A model generated the notes under the pieces. The model was not told where the DNA came from. It was given only the letters and a program-made list of their open reading frames with translations, and did no database searches. Positions 16,019 through 24,406 of a DNA stretch of 64,000 bases are shown piece after piece; within the stretch, counting starts at the first letter, position 1; every line of letters begins with the position of its first letter. A program made the position numbers and the translations under genes. The stretch is from Metabacillus bambusae (GTDB taxonomy: Bacteria > Bacillota > Bacilli > Bacillales > Bacillaceae): NCBI RefSeq assembly GCF_017497975.1, contig NZ_JAGDEL010000001.1:186001-250000 (forward strand), read 5' to 3'.

Positions 16019-16689
16019 AGTTTCATCCTATATCCCACACCACGAATCGTTTCAATTATTTGCGGTCTACTTGAATCAAGTTCAATTTTCTCACGTAAAT
16101 GACGGATGTGGACCATAAGCGTTTTGTCCCCTTGCATATACGGCTCACCCCATACTGATTCAAATAATTGCTTATGTGTTAAGATTTGGTTTGTATGATC
16201 TATGAAAAAGTAAAAAATGTGGAATTGCTTTCCTGTTAGTATAATTTCTTGATTCGATTTTGTATTGTATATCCGATTCATGTTAGTATCGATTTTCAAG
16301 TGCATAACATGTAGTAAATCTGGAGAAGCATTCGTGGTCCGCCTTAATAGAATTTTAATACGAGCTATTAGTTCATCAGGATGGTATGGCTTTGTAATAT
16401 AATCATCCGCAAAATTGAGGCCATGTAATTTATCTTCCATAGCTGTTCGTGCTGTCAGCAAAAGCAAAGGGGTTTGCGGATATTTGTGTTTTAATCGTTG
16501 ACCAATCGTATAACCATCCAGTCCTGGAAGCATGATGTCCAATATGGTCAGGTCTATTTCCTCCATATATTTTAATGCATCATAGCCTGATGTGAGCCAA
16601 ATCACTTTATAACCCTTTTCGGTTAAAAATTCGCTTACCCATGAGCCGATTTCTTGATCATCCTCTATATGTAAAATCGTTTGAATCAT
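16015..16689 (-). CDS. OmpR-family response regulator
   Basis: A 224-residue regulator. The receiver (~1-118) has the acidic pair in HIEDDQE, phospho-acceptor in LTILDIMLPGLDG, and Lys in YITKPYHPDEL; the winged helix (~130-224) has the usual VWGEPYMQGDKTLMVHIRHL recognition region and IRGVGYRM end. A TTG six codons upstream (16707) is in frame but overlaps the GGGAGGA ribosome site, which is well placed for the ATG at 16689. Its stop overlaps the kinase start by four bases. It should be phosphorylated by that kinase and may control the downstream membrane protein gene. Confidence 0.92.
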   Translation of the reverse strand: MIQTILHIEDDQEIGSWVSEFLTEKGYKVIWLTSGYDALKYMEEIDLTILDIMLPGLDGYTIGQRLKHKYPQTPLLLLTARTAMEDKLHGLNFADDYITKPYHPDELIARIKILLRRTTNASPDLLHVMHLKIDTNMNRIYNTKSNQEIILTGKQFHIFYFFIDHTNQILTHKQLFESVWGEPYMQGDKTLMVHIRHLREKIELDSSRPQIIETIRGVGYRMKL

Positions 16690-16793
16690 AATCAAATTTC
16701 CTCCCAACCCATTGTTTTCCCCTCCTTATTTTACCATGTATTTCACAATCAAATTACCATATCCTCCCTAAAAAACAATAGATAGTTTTAATC

Positions 16794-16995
16794 GGCTCTG
16801 ATAAAGCTCACTGTTGATTTTGGCACTTTGTTGATTGGACTAGCACTCCTTCGGGAGTGCTAGTCCAAGGGAGACCCCACAGGTGCAAAGCACCGAGGAG
16901 GCTCACCGCCCGCCCCGCGGAAAGCGAGCAACTCTCGCTGCAATCAACCACACCGCACTTCTTGGTAAATAGCAACAAAGTTTGCTAAAACAGCC
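16794..16995 (+). repeat. GC-rich MITE-like intergenic repeat, long copy
   Basis: About 200 bases of unusually GC-rich sequence in an AT-rich gap. An inner unit (16830-16948) is bounded by GTTGATTG and its inverse CAATCAAC and contains a hairpin with arms GGACTAGCACTCC/GGAGTGCTAGTCC, plus GAGACCCCACAGG and GCGGAAAGCGAGC blocks familiar from repeated intergenic elements of Bacillaceae. The outer ends are GGCTCTG and AACAGCC. A shortened copy in the opposite orientation is at 25322-25411; the first ~46 bases of the two align at about 39 positions. No coding capacity. The remaining ~100 bases before the response regulator gene show nothing else. Confidence 0.75.
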
Positions 16996-17008
16996 TAAAA
17001 ATAAAACA

Positions 17009-17037
17009 ACCTCCCCGCATTCACATCACGAGGAGGT
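17009..17037 (-). terminator. Terminator of the TRAP transporter operon
   Basis: ACCTCC and GGAGGT enclose a 17-base loop that has further internal pairing (CGTGA/ATGCG region), followed on the minus strand by TGTTTTATTTTT, 16 bases after the dctM-like stop. Confidence 0.7.
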
Positions 17038-17053
17038 AACCCTATCATAAAGC

Positions 17054-18352
17054 TTATAAACCAAATGCATTTGGCAGGAATAAACTTATTTGTGGTATGT
17101 AAGTAACTAACAGTAAAACAACAATGATCGCTACATAAAACGGAATAAGTGGCTTAAGTACTTTCTCTATCTTCACTTTCCCTATGCTAGCTCCAACAAA
17201 TAAGCCTGTACCAACTGGAGGTGTTATTGTTCCGATACATAAATTAAAGATAAAAAATATTCCGAAATGTACTGGGTCAATTCCTAAGCTAGTTGCGATA
17301 GGTAAAAAGATTGGTGTAAAGATTAAGATAGCTGGTGCGATATCCATAAACGTACCAATAATTAACAAAATTATCGTAATACATGCAAGGATAACGAATT
17401 TATTGTCTGAAATGCCCAAAATGAGATTACTTAGTGCTTCTGGTATACCTGTTAGCGCCATTACAAAAGCCATGCCAGATGAAGCTGCAATTAAAAACAT
17501 AATAACACCAGTCATTTCAACCGCTTGCACCAAAACACTTGGTAATTGTTTAATTGATAATGATCTATAAAAAACAAGAGCTAAGAATAATGAATAGACC
17601 ACACAAACTGCAGATGCCTCAATTGCTGTAAAGACACCAGTAAGAATTCCTCCTATGATGATAATAATCAATAACAAACTTGGAATAGCTTCGATGATGA
17701 TTTTTTTTGCTTCGTTAAACGAAACCTTTGATGTAATTGGATACTTTTTCTTTCTAGCAATAATATATGCGACAACCATTACAGATAATCCCCATAATAT
17801 TCCAACAACATACCCCCCCATAAACAAAGCGGCAATAGAAGTTCCTCCACTTATTAATGAGAAGATGATAAATGCTGAACTTGGGGGTATTAACATCCCT
17901 GTTGGAGCTGAAGCAATATTTACAGCTGCAGAGAATGTCTTACTATACCCTTCTTTTTCTTGTAGTGGGCTCAATGTACCGCCAATAGCTGTTGATGCTG
18001 CAATCGCAGAACCAGAGATAGATCCAAAAAACATATTTCCTATAATATTTGTATGGGCCAATGAACCTGGAATTCTTCCACCTATTAATTTTGCTAAATT
18101 CACTAGTTTGATAGCGATTCCACCATTGTTCATAATAATTCCTGATAATATGAAAAATGGTACTGCTAAAAGTGAAAAACTATCTAAACTTGTTATCATC
18201 TTTTGGGCTGATGTAAATACAGATACATCAAAAGGTAAAACGATTAATACAGTTGCCAAGGACGCTGTTGCGATACTAATAGCAATAGGTATTCCTATTA
18301 CCATTAATAGTGCAAATACAATAATTAAAATTAAACTAGCTTGTAACACCAT
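17054..18352 (-). CDS. dctM: TRAP transporter large permease (DctM)
   Basis: About 432 residues, nearly all hydrophobic, with the ~12-segment pattern of DctM proteins and family-typical stretches such as GSISGSAIAASTAIGG near residue 115 and NLCIGTITPPVGTGLFVG near 380. It forms the ion-driven channel for the substrate delivered by DctP. It is last in the order DctP, DctQ, DctM, as in classical TRAP operons. The ATG at 18352 has AGGTGA five bases upstream; a GTG three codons earlier lacks a ribosome site. Because the operon follows a GH105 gene, an (oligo)uronate is the likeliest cargo, by context only. Confidence 0.92.
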   Translation of the reverse strand: MVLQASLILIIVFALLMVIGIPIAISIATASLATVLIVLPFDVSVFTSAQKMITSLDSFSLLAVPFFILSGIIMNNGGIAIKLVNLAKLIGGRIPGSLAHTNIIGNMFFGSISGSAIAASTAIGGTLSPLQEKEGYSKTFSAAVNIASAPTGMLIPPSSAFIIFSLISGGTSIAALFMGGYVVGILWGLSVMVVAYIIARKKKYPITSKVSFNEAKKIIIEAIPSLLLIIIIIGGILTGVFTAIEASAVCVVYSLFLALVFYRSLSIKQLPSVLVQAVEMTGVIMFLIAASSGMAFVMALTGIPEALSNLILGISDNKFVILACITIILLIIGTFMDIAPAILIFTPIFLPIATSLGIDPVHFGIFFIFNLCIGTITPPVGTGLFVGASIGKVKIEKVLKPLIPFYVAIIVVLLLVTYIPQISLFLPNAFGL

Positions 18353-18400
18353 TGGATTCACCTGCTCTGAATTTTTTATCTCGCTTCTTGTATGAATGAT

Positions 18401-18907
18401 TTAACTTGCTTTTTTTTCCTCATTAATATAGGGGATTTTTTTCTTCTTGTGCATTAACTCAATAATATTGGTGGTACTATAAAAAAGAATAAATACACCA
18501 GATAACGGTAATGCCAAATAAACTAATCCCATTGGTAAATGTAAAGCTGGAGAAATTTGTCCCATTGTTAGAGAAACCGCTCTACCACCACCATAGACCA
18601 TAATAACTGCAGCGAATATTAGGAAAATCGATTGAATTATAATATCTAAGGTGATTTTAGAATTTTCAACCAAACGGTCTCTTAAAAAGGTAATCGCAAT
18701 ATGCTGATTTTTCCCGACAACATAGGCAGCAGCTAACATGGCAAGCCAGATCAAACTATACCTTAATAGCTCTTCTGTAAATGTACTTGGACTTTTTAAG
18801 ATAAAGCGACTCAAGACTTGCCAACTTGCAACCGCTACCATAACAACGAATAAAGTACAAGTAAGAAATTCAATTATTCTATCAACACTTTTCTTTAAAT
18901 TTCTCAT
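18401..18907 (-). CDS. dctQ: TRAP transporter small permease (DctQ)
   Basis: A 168-residue membrane protein with four helices (~12-32, 47-65, 85-106, 125-147), the DctQ layout, and the typical ELLRYSLIWLAMLAAAYVVG stretch in helix 2. It pairs with DctM in the transport complex. A frame start at 18925 overlaps the dctP stop by four bases, but AGAGGT seven bases before the ATG at 18907 makes the latter the better start. It is translated in series with dctP and dctM. Confidence 0.9.
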   Translation of the reverse strand: MRNLKKSVDRIIEFLTCTLFVVMVAVASWQVLSRFILKSPSTFTEELLRYSLIWLAMLAAAYVVGKNQHIAITFLRDRLVENSKITLDIIIQSIFLIFAAVIMVYGGGRAVSLTMGQISPALHLPMGLVYLALPLSGVFILFYSTTNIIELMHKKKKIPYINEEKKAS

Positions 18908-18921
18908 CGTATCAACCTCTG

Positions 18922-19917
18922 TCATTTATTTTCTTTCAAATTAATGATATCTTCATATAATTGTTTGAAACCATCTTTATTTGCAAACTCATCATGCAAC
19001 GGCTGTACTGCTTCTTGGAACGGCTTTTTATCTACTTCATTAAAAATAACACCAAATTCATTTTCAGCTCTTTCTTTTGCTTGTTCAACCGCTTCTTTCC
19101 AAACAACTTTTTCAAATGCAGTGGATTCTTTAGCCGCTTCATATACTGCTTGTCTTTGTGATTCAGTTAACTTGTCTAATGTTTCTTTATTCATAACCAA
19201 GATATCAGGCACTCTTGTATGTTCATCATAAGAATAATATTTTGCTACCTCACCATGTCCGGCTTCCGTTATAGCAAATTCATTATTTTCTGCACCATCA
19301 AGGATCCCTTGTTGTAACGAAGTATATACTTCACCACTATCCATAGGTGTTGGTGAACCACCTAATAATTGGACCATTTTTATCGCTGTTTGGCTTTGCA
19401 TAACCCTTATTTTTTTTCCATTTAAATCACTCGGTTTTTCAATTGGCTTTTCAGTCATATAAAAGCTTCTTTGCCCTGAGTCATAATAGGTTAGGCCTAC
19501 AAAGCCTAACGATTCTGTTGATTCATAAATTGATTTTACAAGTTCACTGTCCATTACTTTATAAAAATGTGTTTCATCTTCGAATAAATATGGAAGACCG
19601 AAGATTGAATATTTCTCTGAAAAACTTTCAAGTGCAGATCCACTTACTTTTGTGATATCCACAGCACCTGTTTGTGTTAATTCGATTAACTCTCTTTCTC
19701 CACCTAATTGATTATCTGGAAAATATTCAACTGTAACCTCACCATTTGTTTTTTCGGTTAGTAATTTGCCAAACTCAGCCATTGCATCTTTTACTGGTTG
19801 ACTATTACTTGCATAAGCAAATCGCAAAACTATGGAATCGTTCTCATTTTTGCTATAGCCAGTAAACAAAATAACAGATAACAAGCCTATAAGTATGATA
19901 GGTATGATCTTTTTCAT
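18922..19917 (-). CDS. dctP: TRAP transporter substrate-binding protein (DctP), altered lipobox
   Basis: A 331-residue extracellular solute receptor. After a signal sequence (MKKIIPIILIGLLSVILFTG) comes the DctP fold with the family motifs LRFAYASNSQPVKDA, GGERELIELTQTGAVDI, and KIRVMQSQTAIKMVQLLGGSPTPM; the Arg in KIRVM usually contacts the substrate carboxylate. The lipobox position, where a Gram-positive DctP would have Cys, reads LFTG-Y-SKN (codon TAT), one base from TGT. The protein may thus not be lipid-anchored. The ATG at 19917 follows GGGGG at the right distance; the frame open to 19977 has no other ribosome site. Cargo is likely a sugar acid, judged by the GH105 gene 130 bases upstream. 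Confidence 0.9.
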   Translation of the reverse strand: MKKIIPIILIGLLSVILFTGYSKNENDSIVLRFAYASNSQPVKDAMAEFGKLLTEKTNGEVTVEYFPDNQLGGERELIELTQTGAVDITKVSGSALESFSEKYSIFGLPYLFEDETHFYKVMDSELVKSIYESTESLGFVGLTYYDSGQRSFYMTEKPIEKPSDLNGKKIRVMQSQTAIKMVQLLGGSPTPMDSGEVYTSLQQGILDGAENNEFAITEAGHGEVAKYYSYDEHTRVPDILVMNKETLDKLTESQRQAVYEAAKESTAFEKVVWKEAVEQAKERAENEFGVIFNEVDKKPFQEAVQPLHDEFANKDGFKQLYEDIINLKENK

Positions 19918-20047
19918 CTCATTTTCCCCCTGCGAATAATTTCGGGCACCTTTCTTTTTAGACTTGGTATAATGCAAAACTAACTTTAGATTGCATCATA
20001 TCCAAGTCTACTTTTCTTATAAAATCATTTTCTAAAGTAGAATAATT

Positions 20048-21151
20048 TTAGATATAATAGTGTAGAAATTCCGACAAGCAAAGAACGGCCAATGATTGCC
20101 CGTATGGCATCGTCGTAATTTTAATTTCTTTATAAAAGTCTAAGCTGTCACCCATACCTGTTCCCACTGACACTTTTTGCAGGGCGCCCTCATCGTTAAT
20201 TTCTTTTAAAATCCCTTGAATCGCTTTGTATGCAACATCCTTGTATTCTTGACTAATATAACGTTTATGAACAGATTTTAAGATCCCATAAGCAAAACCT
20301 GCAGTTGCTGATGCTTCAAGGTAAGAAGTTTTGTCATTAATCAAAGTATGCCATAAACCGCTCTCATCTTGGGAGCTAGCCAATGCTTCAATCTGTCTAT
20401 TTAATGTATCAAGTAGGAAGTCCCTTAAGAAATCTCCTTCTTTTAAATCTAAAATTTCAATAATTTCTGGAATAGCAATTGTGATCCAACAATTACCTCT
20501 TCCCCATAATGCCTCAGCATAATTGTGATTTTCTTCAAATGTCCAACCATGGAACCATAATCCTGTCTTTCGATCACTTAAATACTTTACATGAATTAAA
20601 AATTGCTTTTTTGCTTCTTCAATATATTCAGGTTTATTAAAAAGCCTACCAATCTTAGCTAATGGCAAAACAGTCATCATTAATGTGTCGTCCCAAAGCT
20701 GATTTTTGTTTTCTGGACCATATGTCATATGCTGAAGTCCATCTTCCTTCGTACGCGGCATATCATACATTACCCACTCTGCCCAATCTTCTAAGTAAGG
20801 TACGAATGTTTGATCCTTTGTTTCTTCATATAAAAAGGCTAATGTTAAAAGCGGAGCCATTGTATTTACATTTTTAGGTGGTACACCTTCTTCAAATCTA
20901 GCCTTAAACCAATCTGTTATTATCGCTAAAGCCTTTTGACTATTAGTTAGTTTCCAATATTTAAAGATTCCATATAACCCAACACCTTGCGGCCAATTCC
21001 AAACATTCCAGCTCTTATCATCCACAACTAAGCCATCGAAGTTTAATAAAAATTCACCCGTATTATCTTTTATTTGTGAAAGATTATCCATTAACTTATC
21101 AATTTGATGAATCACTTCTCTTCTCTCGATAAAAACTTCATTTTGGACCAT
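20048..21151 (-). CDS. GH105 family unsaturated glucuronyl/galacturonyl hydrolase (YteR-like)
   Basis: A 367-residue cytoplasmic glycosidase with the (alpha/alpha)6 barrel of GH105/GH88. Visible family motifs: WNWPQGVGLYGIFKYW near the N-terminus, NQLWDDTLMMTVLPLAKIGR with the catalytic Asp, and GLWFHGWTFEENHNYAEALWGRGNCW. YteR-type enzymes cleave the unsaturated uronic acid left at the end of pectin or related fragments after lyase action. No signal peptide, so the substrate must be imported; the TRAP genes downstream on the same strand could do so. GGAGGG seven bases before the ATG at 21151 fixes the start over the frame open to 21187. The exact linkage is not determined. Confidence 0.9.
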   Translation of the reverse strand: MVQNEVFIERREVIHQIDKLMDNLSQIKDNTGEFLLNFDGLVVDDKSWNVWNWPQGVGLYGIFKYWKLTNSQKALAIITDWFKARFEEGVPPKNVNTMAPLLTLAFLYEETKDQTFVPYLEDWAEWVMYDMPRTKEDGLQHMTYGPENKNQLWDDTLMMTVLPLAKIGRLFNKPEYIEEAKKQFLIHVKYLSDRKTGLWFHGWTFEENHNYAEALWGRGNCWITIAIPEIIEILDLKEGDFLRDFLLDTLNRQIEALASSQDESGLWHTLINDKTSYLEASATAGFAYGILKSVHKRYISQEYKDVAYKAIQGILKEINDEGALQKVSVGTGMGDSLDFYKEIKITTMPYGQSLAVLCLSEFLHYYI

Positions 21152-21223
21152 TACTATTCCCTCCATATGTACATAAGTTCTAAACATTTCAGCTTTTAAA
21201 AAAGTTTTCGAGTTCGAGAGAGA

Positions 21224-21237
21224 TTAAAACGGTTACA
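21224..21237 (-). promoter_or_regulatory. cre-like site in the GH105 leader
   Basis: TGTAACCGTTTTAA on the minus strand matches TGNAANCGNWWNCA at all but the next-to-last position. It is inside the transcribed leader, consistent with catabolite control by roadblock, but imperfect. Confidence 0.35.
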
Positions 21238-21413
21238 AATAACCTTTCAATTTCGTATGCTTTTCATCTCTCTACTTATTTCCTTCCTTTTTAAGCTTCT
21301 GTTTTGTTTACTTTTTCCCTTTAAGGTGTTTTAAATCCTCTTTTTGTTTTACTTTCTTTGATGATCTGTTTTTTTAATATCTTTTTTGTTTGATTATTTC
21401 CTTTTCTTTTTGA

Positions 21414-21442
21414 TTATAGTTAACTCATTTGATTTGGTCAAT
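21414..21442 (-). promoter_or_regulatory. SigA promoter of the GH105/TRAP operon
   Basis: -35 TTGACC (21442-21437), 17-base spacer, -10 TATAAT (21419-21414). It predicts a ~255-base leader that is strikingly purine-rich on the transcript (long runs of A and G from 21400 to 21240). Apart from a GGTTATTTGTAACC mini-hairpin no structured element is seen there. Confidence 0.75.
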
Positions 21443-21472
21443 GAAATTTTTAGAAAAATTTTAATGAAAATA

Positions 21473-21501
21473 AGCAGAGGTAATGACTATACCTCTACTT
21501 A
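21473..21501 (-). terminator. Terminator after the serine hydrolase gene
   Basis: AAG-AGAGGTA and TACCTCT-CTT form an 11-position stem with one mismatch and a 7-base loop, followed on the minus strand by ATTTTCATT. Confidence 0.6.
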
Positions 21502-21561
21502 TTATTTAGTGAAAAAAATTTTTACCTTCACACTTTAACAGAGCCAAACAAAAAAATCTCC

Positions 21562-22731
21562 TCAAATTCCCCCATAAATCACTGATCGCAGTCTTGGTTG
21601 GTGATAAGCCTCAAAATTAGGCATCATTTGCTGCATATAAACTGCAGATAGTTTTTCTTTTGGATCAATTAACACCCATGTTCCTAATAAGCCTGACCAA
21701 CCAAATTCTCCTATTGAGCTATTGCTTCCACCTAACGCTGGATCCAGCATGACTCTTACTCCTAGTCCATAACCGTAGCCTTTTAGATAGTCCCAGTTAT
21801 AATAGGATGAATTTTCTGTTGTTAATTGATTAGTTGCCATAAGATTAATTGTCTTTTGTCCTAAAATGCGTGCACCATCTAATTCCCCTCCATTTGCGAG
21901 CATATGTGCAAAACGACTATAATCAGTTAGTGTTGAAAGTAGACCACCTCCACCACTTTCAAATGTTGCATCTGGTTGAATATGTGCATCCATCTCTATA
22001 TTTTTCGATAAATTCCCATTTTCATCACGATTGTACAGGCTACAAAGTCTGGTTTTCTTATCATCGGGAATTCTAAAGAATGTATCGTTCATTGTTAATG
22101 GATCAAAAATTTCATCTTTTAAAAATTGTCCAAACGTTTTGCCAGATACTACTTCAATTAATGCTCCTAAAACATCATGACTAAAACTGTAATGCCATTT
22201 AGTCCCTGGATCGAATGCTAAAGGTATGGATGCTAATTTTTTTGATATAGTCCGTACATTCACTTTTTCGCCAAGATTCTCTTGCTGTTCTAAAACTTGC
22301 ATGGCCTTTGTAAGTTGGCGCTCTGTTTCATTTGCATTTCCTGGATAAGTTAACCCTGATGTCATCGTGAATAGATCTTTAACTGCAATCGACCTTGTCG
22401 CAGGAGAAGTGTACAGCTCCCCTTTATCATTTTCCCGGTAAACTTGGGGATTTTTAAATTCGGGTAAATAATCTTCTAGAGGATCATTAAGTAAAAAAAG
22501 TCCTCTCTCATATAACATAAGGGCTGCAGTACAAGTAACGACTTTTGTCATTGAATAAATACGATAGATTGTATCAGATGTTATTGGTTTTTGCGATTCG
22601 ATGTCTGCCACTCCAACATAGTCTTCAAATACCGTTTTTCCTTGATGGGTGACTGAACAAGCACAGCCCGCAGGACCTTTTTCTACAAAACTTCTTAACA
22701 ATAGTTTTAATTTCTTTTGGATCGAATTCAT
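21562..22731 (-). CDS. Serine hydrolase, beta-lactamase class C/esterase family
   Basis: A 389-residue cytoplasmic protein of the class C beta-lactamase/EstB fold. The nucleophile motif SxxK is YSMTKVVT near residue 62, and the Tyr motif is probably WHYSFSHDVLGALIEVVSG. The third box (H/K-T/S-G) is not obvious; FGWSGLLGTWV near the C-terminus fills its position, as in esterase-type members. No signal peptide, which argues against a periplasmic or exported lactamase. In this setting, between GH27 and GH105 genes, it may deacetylate or de-esterify imported plant sugars, by inference. The ATG at 22731 is nine bases after AAAGGAG; the in-frame ATG at 22761 lies upstream of that site. Confidence 0.85.
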   Translation of the reverse strand: MNSIQKKLKLLLRSFVEKGPAGCACSVTHQGKTVFEDYVGVADIESQKPITSDTIYRIYSMTKVVTCTAALMLYERGLFLLNDPLEDYLPEFKNPQVYRENDKGELYTSPATRSIAVKDLFTMTSGLTYPGNANETERQLTKAMQVLEQQENLGEKVNVRTISKKLASIPLAFDPGTKWHYSFSHDVLGALIEVVSGKTFGQFLKDEIFDPLTMNDTFFRIPDDKKTRLCSLYNRDENGNLSKNIEMDAHIQPDATFESGGGGLLSTLTDYSRFAHMLANGGELDGARILGQKTINLMATNQLTTENSSYYNWDYLKGYGYGLGVRVMLDPALGGSNSSIGEFGWSGLLGTWVLIDPKEKLSAVYMQQMMPNFEAYHQPRLRSVIYGGI

Positions 22732-22841
22732 TATCTCCAACTCCTTTGTTAACGCTACCATTTAATAGAAATGCATACAATCTATTTCTTTTTCAGAGAT
22801 TAAGAATCCTTTATTTAGAAAAAAATAGTATTATCAAAGTC

Positions 22842-22870
22842 GTTGCTCCCATTACATTGAAAAGAGCAAC
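22842..22870 (-). terminator. Weak hairpin between GH27 and serine hydrolase genes
   Basis: GTTGCTC and GAGCAAC pair around 15 bases, 33 bases past the GH27 stop. The T-tract only appears ~15 bases later, so this may be an attenuator or mRNA 3' end rather than a full terminator. Confidence 0.35.
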
Positions 22871-22902
22871 AATTGAGTGTCCCTATCTCACAACCACCAT
22901 TC

Positions 22903-24180
22903 TTAACAAAGCTTTAATAACTTTGCACCATGGGCAGGAATTGTTGCTTCGATTACCTTTTCAATTGTTTTTGATTCATTAGACTCCCAAAGATCTATGG
23001 CAATTTTGGATGATGTTATACCTAATTGCTTGAGTGTCACGCTAACAGTTGTTGTTTCATCTGTTGCATTAAATAGTGCGACATAGGTATTAGCCTCATC
23101 TTTAGACGCCCAGACAATTTTGTCATTTTCTCTGTATACGAGTTTGCTATTGTAGCAGTTTTTATGCATTTTGAGTACTTCTTTATTGGTTAATAAAGAA
23201 AGTGTCCAATCATCATTATCACGAAGTTCTCCTCCGAACATTAATGGCGACCTAAATATACTCCATAACGTCATCATAGTAATTTGTTCATCCTTAGTAA
23301 AGCGTGTCCAACGGTCACTTCCTCCGCCATCAACTGATCGAATGCCGATATGTCCTAAAGGGAGCATATCACAATCTGGCCAATTACCAACTCCTACATA
23401 TTCACTCCATTTTTCGCATCTTTCAAACATTGCATATAAAAGGTCCCACTGATCCCAAAAATCATCCGTCATTCGCCACATATTCGCATTTTTCTTTAAC
23501 ACTTCAGCATGCTCTAACGGTGCTGGACCTGGTGAAAGGCTTAATACGATATCCCTGCCACAATTATCTATGGCATTGCGAATCAGTTCAATTTCTGGAA
23601 TATGAGCGGTATATATACGAGATGCAGCTATATCGTCGACTTTAATAAAGTCTACTCCCCATTCCGCATATAATTCAAAAAGTGAGTTGTAGTATTCCTG
23701 AGCTCCAACCTTGGAAGCATCAACACCATACATATCCGTATTCCATGGACAAATAGAATTTGGATGAGCTATACTTCTGGCTCCTACACTTGTTCCAAGG
23801 ATTGGTGTATTTGCATGGACAGCCTGACGAGGAATCCCACGCATAATATGAATACCAAACTTTAATCCTAGTCTATGGATATATTCACCTAAATTTTCGA
23901 AACCCCTTCCATTTTTCGCTGAAGGAAATCGATTACTAGCTGGAATTAAACGAGAATACTCATCCATCTCTAATGGGACAAATGGTCGATATTCAGAAGA
24001 CACTGCACCTGGTTCATACCATTGAATATCAACGACCACGTATTCCCAACCAAATGGTTTCAAGTATTTTGCGATATAATCTGCGTTCCCTTTTACTTCT
24101 TCCTCTGTAACGGTTGCACCATAACAATCCCAACTATTCCAACCCATTGGAGGTGTTTTTGCTATTTTAAGGTGATTCAT
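22903..24180 (-). CDS. GH27 family glycoside hydrolase (alpha-galactosidase type)
   Basis: A 425-residue cytoplasmic enzyme. The (beta/alpha)8 barrel shows GH27 motifs: PPMGWNSWDCYG at the start, YVVVDIQWYEPG, the nucleophile Asp in DFIKVDD, and the acid/base Asp in MWRMTDDFWDQW; a beta-sandwich tail ends at ~425. GH27 includes alpha-galactosidases, alpha-N-acetylgalactosaminidases and beta-L-arabinopyranosidases, and I cannot separate these here. Lack of a signal peptide means it works on imported oligosaccharides. The start is ATG at 24180, ten bases after AAAGGGG; an ATG three codons upstream is too close to that site. It precedes the serine hydrolase on the same strand (170-base gap) and is followed upstream by an AraC regulator on the same strand. 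Confidence 0.88.
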   Translation of the reverse strand: MNHLKIAKTPPMGWNSWDCYGATVTEEEVKGNADYIAKYLKPFGWEYVVVDIQWYEPGAVSSEYRPFVPLEMDEYSRLIPASNRFPSAKNGRGFENLGEYIHRLGLKFGIHIMRGIPRQAVHANTPILGTSVGARSIAHPNSICPWNTDMYGVDASKVGAQEYYNSLFELYAEWGVDFIKVDDIAASRIYTAHIPEIELIRNAIDNCGRDIVLSLSPGPAPLEHAEVLKKNANMWRMTDDFWDQWDLLYAMFERCEKWSEYVGVGNWPDCDMLPLGHIGIRSVDGGGSDRWTRFTKDEQITMMTLWSIFRSPLMFGGELRDNDDWTLSLLTNKEVLKMHKNCYNSKLVYRENDKIVWASKDEANTYVALFNATDETTTVSVTLKQLGITSSKIAIDLWESNESKTIEKVIEATIPAHGAKLLKLC

Positions 24181-24406
24181 TCTTCTCATTCCCCTTTATA
24201 TTTTATTGCTTATTCATCTATATAATAAAAGGGATGATTTATCATAATCCACAATAAAGTTTTGCCTCTATATGTATTATATTGCTGTTTTTTCTTGAAA
24301 GGAAAAATCCCGTGGAACAATCTTTATCAAAAGTTATGTCAATTAGCTCTAGAATGAGGTTGGTAAAATCTATCATCACTGAAGTGAGTAGTAGCAGATA
24401 TGTGTA

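Noticed and set aside
16830-16948. Element read as a tRNA or other structured RNA gene because of its GC content and hairpin
   Set aside because: No cloverleaf or anticodon arm is seen; the terminal inverted repeats and a second shortened copy favour a MITE-like repeat.
17655-18395. A 246-codon open frame on the plus strand opposite dctM
   Set aside because: It is antisense to a clear DctM gene, lacks a ribosome site and its translation shows no family features; long antisense frames are expected opposite hydrophobic AT-rich genes.
18944-19231. A 95-codon open frame on the plus strand opposite dctP
   Set aside because: Antisense to the conserved DctP binding protein, no ribosome site, no recognisable product.
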